The notes beneath the pieces were generated by a model. It did not search any database. It worked only from the letters and a program-made list of their open reading frames with translations, and was not told the DNA's origin. Below, piece by piece: positions 8,665-16,215 of a stretch of DNA of 64,000 bases. The stretch comes from Desulfovibrio sp. DV. Its GTDB lineage: Bacteria; Desulfobacterota; Desulfovibrionia; Desulfovibrionales; Desulfovibrionaceae. Within the stretch, counting starts at the first letter, position 1; each line of letters starts with the position of its first letter. Location: positions 1 to 64,000 of the forward strand of contig NZ_MLBG01000011.1 in NCBI RefSeq assembly GCF_001936595.1. The letters are read 5' to 3'. The position numbers and the translations under genes are program-made.

Positions 8665-9009
8665 TGGGGCATGCCGCCGGTGAGGACCAACCCCTTGAAT
8701 GAACGGATATTCAAGCGGCCAGTGGTTTGCCGGTGTTTGCCCACGTTCGGGCACGTCCAGCACAATTCCCATCAACACTCTAATTTATTTAACTTTTCCG
8801 AGTAAGTACACCCTGTGCTTGCACCGAAGTGCCTGCCAGCTCTGGAAGTGGTCGAACGCTCGCCCGTGAGCGTGGTGCGGCCCCCCAGGACGCCCTGGCC
8901 CGGGGCATGCGGGGAAAACGCGGGAAGAGGCGCAGACGACGGCCTCGGCCGTATGTACAGGGAGCAATCCTGTCCGGCAGGAAAAACGATGCTTTGTTTC
9001 GGAGGGAAA
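8665..9009. other. Intergenic stretch with a decayed fragment
   Basis: This stretch holds a 7-bp inverted repeat, CTTGAAT / ATTCAAG (8692-8714), just after the peptidase stop. A segment at about 8885-8950 resembles the 3' end of the hybrid kinase gene at 6425-6487 at the DNA and protein level (QDALARGMRGK versus QAALAGVMREK). It looks like the tail of a lost receiver-domain gene. No intact gene is seen. Confidence 0.4.
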
Positions 9010-9032
9010 GCCGGCAGAGGCTGCCGGCAAAT
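9010..9032 (-). terminator. Probable terminator of the tmk-fusion gene
   Basis: On the minus strand GCCGGCAG pairs with CTGCCGGC around a short loop, followed by TTTCCC, 15-35 bases after the stop codon at 9046. The stem is good but the T-run is short. Confidence 0.45.
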
Positions 9033-9045
9033 GGGGCAATAAATC

Positions 9046-10716
9046 CTACTGCGCCGCCAACCGGGCGGACACGGCCTGCCACACGGCCAGGGCCACCGCG
9101 TCCGGAGCGGGTGTCGCGTCGATCCGGACAAACCGCTTGGGCTGGGCTGCGGCCAGGGCCAGATACCCCTGGCGCACGCGGGCGTGGAAATCGAGATGTT
9201 CGGCCTCGAAGCGGCCTTCGCTGACAGCCGTGCCGGCGGCGTCATTGCGGGCCAGGGCCCGGGTCAGGCCCGTGGCCGGATCGAGGTCGAGCAGGATCGT
9301 CAGGTCGGGCATGAGGCCATCGACGGCCACGGCGTTAAGCCGCAGCAGCAGGTCCACATCAAGCCCCCGGCCATAGCCCTGATACGCCACCGTGGAATCC
9401 ACATACCGGTCGCACACCACCACCTGCCCGGCCGCCACGGCCGGCCCGATAACCTCGGCCACATGCTGGGCCCGGTCGGCCAGATACAGAAACAACTCGG
9501 CCCGGTCGCTCAAATTGCTGCTCTGCTGCGAGAGCAGGATGGCCCGCAGGGTGCGCCCAAGCTCACAGCCGCCGGGCTGGCGCGTGACCAGAACCGGGCG
9601 GCCAAGCGTTTCCAGGGCGGTGCAAAGCCGTCCGATCTGGGTGGATTTGCCCGAGCCCTCTACGCCTTCAAAGGTAACAAACACTGGTGGGCGTCCTTTT
9701 CCTTGGGTTTCGGGGCTTTTTTCGGGCACGGCCCGGGGGGTGCGCGGCGGATTGTAGAGATAGCGTTCAAGGGTGCGCACATAGGGCGACCACGTTCCGG
9801 CCTCGTCGGTTTCGTCGTCAAAGGTCCCGAAAATCTGGTTCATCTTGGCGTCGATGTTGTCGGCGAAATGGAGCACAAAGGCTTCGGCGGTCTTGGGCCG
9901 GCGCGGCGAACCAAAGGCGTATTCACCGTGGTGGGCCAGAAGGATGTGCTTGAAATGGAGCGCCAGTTCCGGTTCGACCCCGCTTTTTTTGAGCACCGGC
10001 TCCAACAGTTCCATGGCGATGACGATATGGCCCAAAAGCCGCCCGGCATCGGTGTAATCCCGTCCCGGACCGCTTGTCAGTTCCCAGGCCTTGCCCAGGT
10101 CGTGGCACACGGCTGCGGCGAGCAGCGTGTCGCGATCCAGGGTCGGATAGCGGTCGCAGATGGAAAGCACCAGCCTGGACACGGCCAGGGTGTGCTCCAA
10201 AAGGCCGCCCCGGTAGGAATGATGCACGCTCTTGGCTCCGGGAGCCTCGATCAGCCGGTCCCGGAAATCGGCATGGGTCAGGACCCGGGCCGTGAATTTG
10301 CGCCACGGCGCATGGGAAATCTCGGCCCGGCACAGCTCGGCCAGCTTCTCCAAAAGCCCCTCGGGCGGCTCGGCGCTCGACGGCACGAAAAGCGCCAGGT
10401 CCGGGGTGAACTGCTCGGGTGAAAGCACCTGCAGCCGGTCGATATTGACTTGCGGCCGGTCGCGGTAGGCCCCGACCTGGCCCTCGACCCAGACGAACTG
10501 GCCCGGGGCCAGATCAGCGTAGGCCTGGGCCGCCGGACTCCAGATCTTGGCCTCGATCTGGCCGGTGACGTCCTCAAGGACCAGGGTCCAGAACGGGCCG
10601 TTTTTGGCCTGCCCCAGCCGGGCCGCGCCGAGGCAAAACACATCGGCGGCGGTCTGGCCGGCAGCAAGATCTTTGACGAATCGGCTTTTTTCTATCACGG
10701 CGGCAGCGTCCGGCAT
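9046..10716 (-). CDS. OB-fold/HD phosphohydrolase (YhaM-like) fused to thymidylate kinase
   Basis: 556 residues in one uninterrupted frame. Residues 1-110 form an OB-fold nucleic-acid-binding domain (FWTLVLEDVTGQIEAKIW). Residues 120-335 form an HD domain with HHSYRGGLLEHTL, CHDLGKAWE (His205, Asp206) and the HHGEYAFGSPRRPKTAEA block typical of YhaM-type 3'-5' exoribonucleases. After a proline-rich linker, residues 347-556 are a complete thymidylate kinase: P-loop EGVEGSGKS (Lys357), TRQPGG, and DRYVDSTVAYQG with the DRY motif. Tmk makes dTDP from dTMP and is normally a separate protein of about 210 residues. This is the only tmk visible in the window. Confidence 0.9.
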   Translation of the reverse strand: MPDAAAVIEKSRFVKDLAAGQTAADVFCLGAARLGQAKNGPFWTLVLEDVTGQIEAKIWSPAAQAYADLAPGQFVWVEGQVGAYRDRPQVNIDRLQVLSPEQFTPDLALFVPSSAEPPEGLLEKLAELCRAEISHAPWRKFTARVLTHADFRDRLIEAPGAKSVHHSYRGGLLEHTLAVSRLVLSICDRYPTLDRDTLLAAAVCHDLGKAWELTSGPGRDYTDAGRLLGHIVIAMELLEPVLKKSGVEPELALHFKHILLAHHGEYAFGSPRRPKTAEAFVLHFADNIDAKMNQIFGTFDDETDEAGTWSPYVRTLERYLYNPPRTPRAVPEKSPETQGKGRPPVFVTFEGVEGSGKSTQIGRLCTALETLGRPVLVTRQPGGCELGRTLRAILLSQQSSNLSDRAELFLYLADRAQHVAEVIGPAVAAGQVVVCDRYVDSTVAYQGYGRGLDVDLLLRLNAVAVDGLMPDLTILLDLDPATGLTRALARNDAAGTAVSEGRFEAEHLDFHARVRQGYLALAAAQPKRFVRIDATPAPDAVALAVWQAVSARLAAQ

Positions 10717-10828
10717 GGCTTGGGTTACGTGGGTACGCGAGGTTGCCCGTGGCGGCAGCGGTTGTCAATGCCAGCCGCCTTGGGCATACTTCCCCGGCCG
10801 GACCACATACGGCCGGCCGGGAGACACC

Positions 10829-11596
10829 ATGCGCATTCTTTTGACCAACGACGACGGCATCCAGGCCGTCGGCATCCGCCATCTTTACAAGGGCCTCGTG
10901 GCCGCCGGGCACGACGTGGTGGTGGCTGCCCCCATCTCCGAGCAGTCGGCCGTGGGACACGCCATCACCATTGCCTCGCCGCTTCGGGTCAAGGAATTTG
11001 CCGAAAACGGCTTCCGGGGCCTTGGCGTTTCCGGCACCCCGGCCGATTGCGTCAAGCTGGCCCTGACCACGCTCATGACCGAAAAACCCGACCTCGTCGT
11101 TTCCGGCATCAACGCCGGAGCCAACGTCGGCGTGGACATCCTCTATTCCGGCACGGTCTCGGCCGCAACCGAAGGCGCGCTCATGGGCTACCCGGCCGTG
11201 GCCGTCTCCGCCGACAACTACGCCCCGACCGATCTGACCGGCCAGGGCGAATACGTGGCCGGCTTCATTGCCAACCGGCCCTGGGAAGCCGCCCCGCCCC
11301 GCTGCGTCCTCAACCTCAATTTTCCCAACCGCCCGGTGCCCGAAACCCTGGGCCTTCGCATCTGCCCGCCAACCTCGGCCGTCTACAATGACTGGTACGT
11401 CACCCGGCAGGACCCGCGCGGCCGCGATTACCATTGGCTCACCGGAATCATCCCCCCCGAAGCGCTCACCCCGGACACGGACCGGGCCCTTCTGACCCAG
11501 GGCTATATCACCCTGACGCCGCTGCGCTTTGATTTCACCGACCGCGATACCATGCACAGTCTCGCCACCCATCTGGGACTGCCGCATTGCGGTTGA
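10829..11596 (+). CDS. surE: 5'/3'-nucleotidase SurE
   Basis: 255 residues, normal for SurE. The N-terminal LLTNDDG supplies the metal-binding aspartates. SGINAGANVG and YSGTVSAATEG complete the active site. SurE removes phosphate from nucleoside monophosphates in the cytoplasm and helps stationary-phase survival. The start at 10829 follows GGGAGA, and the protein begins exactly at the conserved MRILLTNDDG. It is divergent from the tmk fusion, with about 110 bases between the two starts, so both promoters must lie there. Confidence 0.96.
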   Translation: MRILLTNDDGIQAVGIRHLYKGLVAAGHDVVVAAPISEQSAVGHAITIASPLRVKEFAENGFRGLGVSGTPADCVKLALTTLMTEKPDLVVSGINAGANVGVDILYSGTVSAATEGALMGYPAVAVSADNYAPTDLTGQGEYVAGFIANRPWEAAPPRCVLNLNFPNRPVPETLGLRICPPTSAVYNDWYVTRQDPRGRDYHWLTGIIPPEALTPDTDRALLTQGYITLTPLRFDFTDRDTMHSLATHLGLPHCG

Positions 11597-11750
11597 CGGT
11601 TGCTTTTTTCCCGCGATCCGTCATTATCTCCATCGTGAAATACAGCATCTCCGGCATGGTCAGCCAGGACGCGCCACGGAACATTGCGTCCTTTGCGACG
11701 ACCAAACGTCCCTTGAACATATCGTGGCAAACAGTCTCCTTGGGACCGGC

Positions 11751-12716
11751 ATGAATATCCTCATCGTGGACGACTCGGATTCCTCACGACTGCTCCTTTC
11801 CACCATTCTTAAGGGAGCCGGATACGTCGATCCCCTGTGTGCCGGATCTGCCGGTGAAGCCCTGGCCCTGCTTGACGATCGCTGCCGCAAATACGACATC
11901 CCGGACATCGACCTCATCCTCATGGACGTGGTCATGCCCGACATGGACGGTATAGACGCCACCCGGCTCATCAAGGCCGACCACCGGCTGCGCGACATTC
12001 CCATCATCATCGTCACGGTCAAGGACGAAGCTGTGAGCCTGGAACGCGCCTTCGAGGCCGGGGCCATGGATTTCCTGGCCAAACCGGTCAACAGCATGGA
12101 ACTGCGCGCCCGGGTCCGCTCCGCCCTTCGCCTCAAGGAAGAGATGGACCAGCGCAAGGCCCGCGAACGCGAACTCGAAGCGCTGACCCGCAAATTCGAA
12201 CAGCTCTCCAACCAGGACGGCCTCACCGGCGTGCCCAACCGGCGCTGCTTCGAAGACGCCTTTCGCAAGGAATGGCTGCGCTCGCGCCGCGACGGCACCC
12301 CGCTCTCGGCGCTCATGATCGATATCGACTGCTTCAAGGCCTACAACGACACCTACGGCCACCTGCAGGGCGACCTGTGCCTGCGGCGCGTGGCCGAAGC
12401 CCTGGTCGCCGCCCTCAAACGCCCCGGCGACTTTGCCGCCCGCTATGGCGGCGAGGAATTCGTGGCCCTGTTGCCCGGCACCGACCCGGCCGGCGCGCTC
12501 TCCATCGCCGGCCTGATCCGCAGCAATGTCCGGGCCGCCGGCATTGAACACGCCACCTCGCCCGTGGCCGATCTGGTCACCGTCAGCATCGGCATCTCCG
12601 GCGTGGTCCCCAACATGGACCTTGAACCGGAAACCCTGCTCGCCGCCTCGGACGCCGCCCTCTACCAGGCCAAAAGCGCCGGGCGCAACCGCGTCGAAGT
12701 CCGCCCGCCTGTGTAA
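11751..12716 (+). CDS. Response regulator with diguanylate cyclase (GGDEF) output
   Basis: 321 residues. A receiver domain (1-125; phospho-acceptor Asp59 in LMDVVMPDMDG) is joined by a charged helical linker (about 130-155) to a GGDEF domain. The active-site motif is intact (GGEEF, residues 233-237). The inhibitory site RPGD lies exactly five residues before it, so the enzyme should make cyclic-di-GMP and be feedback-inhibited. It resembles PleD/WspR-type proteins with a single receiver. No cognate kinase is adjacent; surE lies upstream with a 154-base gap. Confidence 0.94.
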   Translation: MNILIVDDSDSSRLLLSTILKGAGYVDPLCAGSAGEALALLDDRCRKYDIPDIDLILMDVVMPDMDGIDATRLIKADHRLRDIPIIIVTVKDEAVSLERAFEAGAMDFLAKPVNSMELRARVRSALRLKEEMDQRKARERELEALTRKFEQLSNQDGLTGVPNRRCFEDAFRKEWLRSRRDGTPLSALMIDIDCFKAYNDTYGHLQGDLCLRRVAEALVAALKRPGDFAARYGGEEFVALLPGTDPAGALSIAGLIRSNVRAAGIEHATSPVADLVTVSIGISGVVPNMDLEPETLLAASDAALYQAKSAGRNRVEVRPPV

Positions 12717-12734
12717 GGCGGGACATTGCCGCCC

Positions 12735-12853
12735 CGCCGCCGCTTCCCCATGCCCCCAAAAGCCTCCCGGCCAATACCAGCGACCTGGCCGGCCGTTACC
12801 GCCGGGACCAGTTCGATGCGATAAACGAACGCTTCCAGCACGAATTTGCCTAG
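12735..12853 (+). pseudogene. Possible C-terminal gene remnant
   Basis: A short open frame without a start reads into LAGRYRRDQFDAINERFQ and stops at 12853. It has normal coding character for this genome, unlike the other frames. It may be the tail of a gene whose front part has been lost. Weak evidence; no family recognised. Confidence 0.25.
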
Positions 12854-12894
12854 TTTCGCCACCCCAGGCTGTAACGGGGGGAGAGCTTCAAGCC

Positions 12895-12928
12895 AAAGCG
12901 GGCCGCCTCAGGTGAGGCGGCCCGCTTT
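12895..12928. terminator. Bidirectional terminator
   Basis: A perfect 16-bp stem, AAAGCGGGCCGCCTCA with its complement, and a 2-base loop. T-rich sequence lies on the plus side and the A-run gives T on the minus side. It separates the diguanylate cyclase gene from the convergent membrane-protein gene. Confidence 0.8.
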
Positions 12929-12966
12929 ATTTCGGGCTCCGACCAGGGGGGGAAGGCGGCGCGGTC

Positions 12967-14463
12967 CTAGGGCGAAACGACAAGCCGCATGATGTCGGCC
13001 GGAGTGCGGTTGTTTTCCAGGGCCAGCTCTTCAAAGCTCATGTCACCAAAGGCGGTGATGCGGTGCCGGCCCAGGCGTTGCACGGCCGTGGACAGCGGGA
13101 TGTCGTATTCGCGGCAAAAGCTTTGCAGCATCATTTTTTCCAGGCCCGGCGGCGGCGTGGCCGGCGCGGCCACGGCCGGCGGGGCAAGGGGGACGGTCCC
13201 AGAGCCCGGGGCATGGCCCGGGAGGGCCGAACCATAGCCGGGGGCGGCCGGGGCATAACCGGGAGCCGACGGCGCAACGCCCGGGGCGGCAGCCGGGCCC
13301 GGCGGAGCCGGCACCGCAGCCGAGCCATAGCCCGGAGCCGAGGCCGGCGAGGCAGCGCCATAGCCCGGCGCGGCCGGGGCCGGGGCCGGGGCGGCAGGCT
13401 GGGGCGCATGGCCGGAAGTGGCGGCACTGGTCCCCGGCGCGGCCGGCGCAGAGCCGGGAGCCGGGGGGATGGCGGCGGGTTGCGCGGCCGGCAGGGCCGG
13501 TGTCGGGGCCGGTGTCGAAACCGGGGCCGGGGCCGGGCTGGCGTGCTGGGCCGGCGTCGGCGTGGCTTCGACCGGGCTGGCCGAGGGCTGCTTGACCGGC
13601 TCACTGCCCGAAGTCACCTCCACCGGCGTGGGCGTGGGAATTTTTTCCGAGCGCAGCGCCTCATACACCGTAATGGGCAGGATATTGTTGGCCTTGGCCG
13701 TCTCGGTCAGGGTCCAGGCCGGCTGGGCCTTGTAGCCGGCGGCCGTGAGCCGGGACAGGGCCTGGGCCATATCCAGGCCGTATTCTTCACAGATGTCGGA
13801 GAGCTTGCGCCGTCCAAGGCCCGGAGGCGGGTCCTTGGGCAGTCCCGGCGGCGTGCCGCCGGAGGGTTCCATGACCATTTTGAGGGCCTCGAACACGCCG
13901 CCCGGGGCCACCCGGTTTTGCCGGGCGATCTGGGCCAGGGTCAGGTCGGCCGACTCGGCCTTGATATTGCGCAGGCGAAGAAGGGCCAGGGCCTTGTCGG
14001 TCTCCAGGCCCATGCGCCGGGCAAAATCGGCCAGGGTCGAGCGTTCGGCCAGGGAGTACGGCGGCTCGCCGTAGGTTTCGACCGTGCGTTCCTTGATGTG
14101 CCCGGACAGGGCCACGAGCTGGCCCACGGGCGGCAGCCCGGCCAGGGCTGCGGCAAAGACGCCGATGGTGAGCAGCAGGCCAAGGACAAAGGGCTTGGTA
14201 AAAATGACGACCATCCCCTCGTCGTCGCGCAAATGGTCGAGGAGTTCGTCGATGTGGAGCAGCAGATGGGCCACGCCGGCAGCCAGAAACAGCAGGCCCA
14301 TGGCCAGATGGGCGCCCTCCCAGGCCGGGCGCGAGAGGCCGAGAAAACTCCAGTCGGCCCAGGAAGCCACCCGGGTCGGCGGAACGATGTACATGACAAG
14401 GGCTGTCAGGAACATGAAAAAGATCGAAAAGAACAGAACCATCGTGACTATTTTTTTGGGCAT
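12967..14463 (-). CDS. Membrane protein with three repeated cytoplasmic modules and a Pro/Ala-rich linker
   Basis: 498 residues from the ATG at 14463, which follows GGAG; an upstream TTG is less likely. Three membrane helices (about 5-27, 48-72, 88-112) include a histidine-containing helix (AHLLLHIDELLDHL) like DUF4405 or cytochrome-b561-type domains. Three similar modules of about 50 residues follow: 143-195 (LADFARRMGLETDKALALL), 220-270 (LSDICEEYGLDMAQALSRL) and 450-498 (LQSFCREYDIPLSTAVQRL). Modules two and three are separated by about 170 residues of Pro, Ala, Gly and Ser. The modules look helical and may be DNA- or protein-binding. I do not know a function. Confidence 0.8.
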   Translation of the reverse strand: MPKKIVTMVLFFSIFFMFLTALVMYIVPPTRVASWADWSFLGLSRPAWEGAHLAMGLLFLAAGVAHLLLHIDELLDHLRDDEGMVVIFTKPFVLGLLLTIGVFAAALAGLPPVGQLVALSGHIKERTVETYGEPPYSLAERSTLADFARRMGLETDKALALLRLRNIKAESADLTLAQIARQNRVAPGGVFEALKMVMEPSGGTPPGLPKDPPPGLGRRKLSDICEEYGLDMAQALSRLTAAGYKAQPAWTLTETAKANNILPITVYEALRSEKIPTPTPVEVTSGSEPVKQPSASPVEATPTPAQHASPAPAPVSTPAPTPALPAAQPAAIPPAPGSAPAAPGTSAATSGHAPQPAAPAPAPAAPGYGAASPASAPGYGSAAVPAPPGPAAAPGVAPSAPGYAPAAPGYGSALPGHAPGSGTVPLAPPAVAAPATPPPGLEKMMLQSFCREYDIPLSTAVQRLGRHRITAFGDMSFEELALENNRTPADIMRLVVSP

Positions 14464-14734
14464 CAAAAGACTCCGTGGCCCGGCGGCAGGCCGGTCGCGT
14501 CGTGTTGCCGGCCATCTAGCACGCCTCGCCGGCTTTGCCCATCCCCGGCGGCGGCCCGGTCCCGGCGCGCCCTGGCCGGCGTCCCCCGCATCAGTTGACG
14601 AGGCGTTGCAAAGGCGCTACCTCCCGGCCACGCAAGCGGCAGGCTTGCGCGGCCAAGGCCGCGCCACAGCCCGCTCCCGGACCGCGATCCACATTCCGAG
14701 GCCAGTCCCCGTCACCTAAGTATCCGGAGCCTTT

Positions 14735-16129
14735 ATGAGCACCATCGTCACCCGTTTCGCCCCGAGTCCCACGGGCTATCTGCATATCGGCGGCGCGCGC
14801 ACGGCCATCTTCAACTGGCTGCTGGCCCGCCATTTCGGCGGCAAGTTTCTGCTGCGCATCGAGGACACCGACCTGGCCCGGTCCCAGTCGGACATGACCC
14901 AGTCGATTCTCGACGCCATGGCCTGGCTTGGCCTCGACCATGACGGCGAGATCACCTACCAGAGCCAGCGTTTCGACATCTATAATGAATACATCGACAA
15001 GCTGCTGGATACCGGCCACGCCTACTGGTGTTCCTGCACCCCGGAAGAGGTGGAGGCCATGCGTGAGGAGGCCCGGCAAAAGGGGCTTAAGCCCAAGTAT
15101 TCCGGCCGTTGCCGGGAAGCCGGCCTCGGACCCGGTCCGGGCCGGGTGGTGCGCCTCAAGGCCCCGGTGACCGGGGCCACCGTGGTCCACGACATGGTCA
15201 AGGGTTCGGTCTCCATCGACAACGCCGAGATGGACGACATGGTGCTGCGCCGGGGCGACGGCTCGCCCACCTACAACATGGCCGTGGTGGTGGACGACGC
15301 CACCATGGGCGTCACCCACATCATCCGGGGCGACGACCATTTAAACAACACCCCGCGCCAGATCCTCATCTACAAGGCTCTGGGCTTCGAACTGCCGCGC
15401 TTTGGCCATGTGCCCATGATCCTTGGCCCGGACAAAAAGAAGCTGTCCAAGCGCCACGGGGCCACGGCCGTGATGGAATACGAGACCGAGGGCTTTTTGC
15501 CCGAGGCCATGTTAAACGGCCTGGTGCGCCTGGGCTGGGCCCACGGCGACCAGGAGATTTTATCGCGCGAGGAGCTGGTGGACCTTTTCACCGCCGACAA
15601 CCTCGGTTCCTCGGCCGCCGTCTTTGACAAGGCCAAGCTCCTGTGGCTCAACGCCCACTACATCAAGGAAAGCCCGGCGGCGCGTCTGGCCGTCATCGTC
15701 AACGCTTTCCTGGAGCGCCGGGGCCATGCCGACCTCGACCTCGACTATCTGGCCCACATCGTGCCGCTGTTGCAGCCGCGCGCCCAGACCATGGAAGAGA
15801 TGGCCCAAAAGGCCGAATGCTTTGTGGTGGCCGATGCAGCCCTGGAATACGACATGGCTGCGGTCAAAAAGTTTTTCACCGACGACGTGCGCGGCCATCT
15901 GGCCCGGCTGCGCGAGATCCTGGCCGGCCTTTGCTGCTTCAACCAGGCCTCCATGGAGGCGGCGGTCCAGGGCTATCTGGACGAACGCGAACTCAAGTTC
16001 AAGCTCATCGCCCAGCCGCTTCGGGTGGCGATCACCGGAGCCACGGCCAGCCCCGGCCTGTTCGAGACCATGGAAGTGATGGGCCGCGACCGGGTGCTCA
16101 CCCGCCTGGACCGGGCCCTGTCGGTCTAG
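14735..16129 (+). CDS. gltX: Glutamyl-tRNA synthetase
   Basis: 464 residues, standard length. The class I signatures are present: the HIGH-type motif in PSPTGYLHIGGART near the N-terminus and the KMSKS-type motif KKLSKRHG at about 235. It charges tRNA-Glu (and in many bacteria tRNA-Gln) with glutamate. ATG at 14735 follows CCGGAG. The gene stands alone and ends in a strong terminator. The 270 bases between it and the divergent membrane-protein gene hold no recognisable gene. Confidence 0.97.
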   Translation: MSTIVTRFAPSPTGYLHIGGARTAIFNWLLARHFGGKFLLRIEDTDLARSQSDMTQSILDAMAWLGLDHDGEITYQSQRFDIYNEYIDKLLDTGHAYWCSCTPEEVEAMREEARQKGLKPKYSGRCREAGLGPGPGRVVRLKAPVTGATVVHDMVKGSVSIDNAEMDDMVLRRGDGSPTYNMAVVVDDATMGVTHIIRGDDHLNNTPRQILIYKALGFELPRFGHVPMILGPDKKKLSKRHGATAVMEYETEGFLPEAMLNGLVRLGWAHGDQEILSREELVDLFTADNLGSSAAVFDKAKLLWLNAHYIKESPAARLAVIVNAFLERRGHADLDLDYLAHIVPLLQPRAQTMEEMAQKAECFVVADAALEYDMAAVKKFFTDDVRGHLARLREILAGLCCFNQASMEAAVQGYLDERELKFKLIAQPLRVAITGATASPGLFETMEVMGRDRVLTRLDRALSV

Positions 16130-16151
16130 CGGCCGGACCGTGAAACGACCA

Positions 16152-16187
16152 AGCCCCCGGATGCGTGCCGCATCCGGGGGCTTTTTG
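16152..16187 (+). terminator. Rho-independent terminator of gltX
   Basis: AGCCCCCGGATGCG pairs perfectly with CGCATCCGGGGGCT around TGC and is followed by TTTTT. It begins 22 bases after the gltX stop. Confidence 0.92.
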
Positions 16188-16215
16188 CGTCTTTTCCCGA
16201 CACTGGCCGCCAGCC

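Noticed and set aside
13063-14598. A 511-codon plus-strand open frame rich in Arg and Gly
   Set aside because: Antisense to the membrane protein with the Pro/Ala linker; the complement of Pro/Ala codons naturally reads as Gly/Arg.
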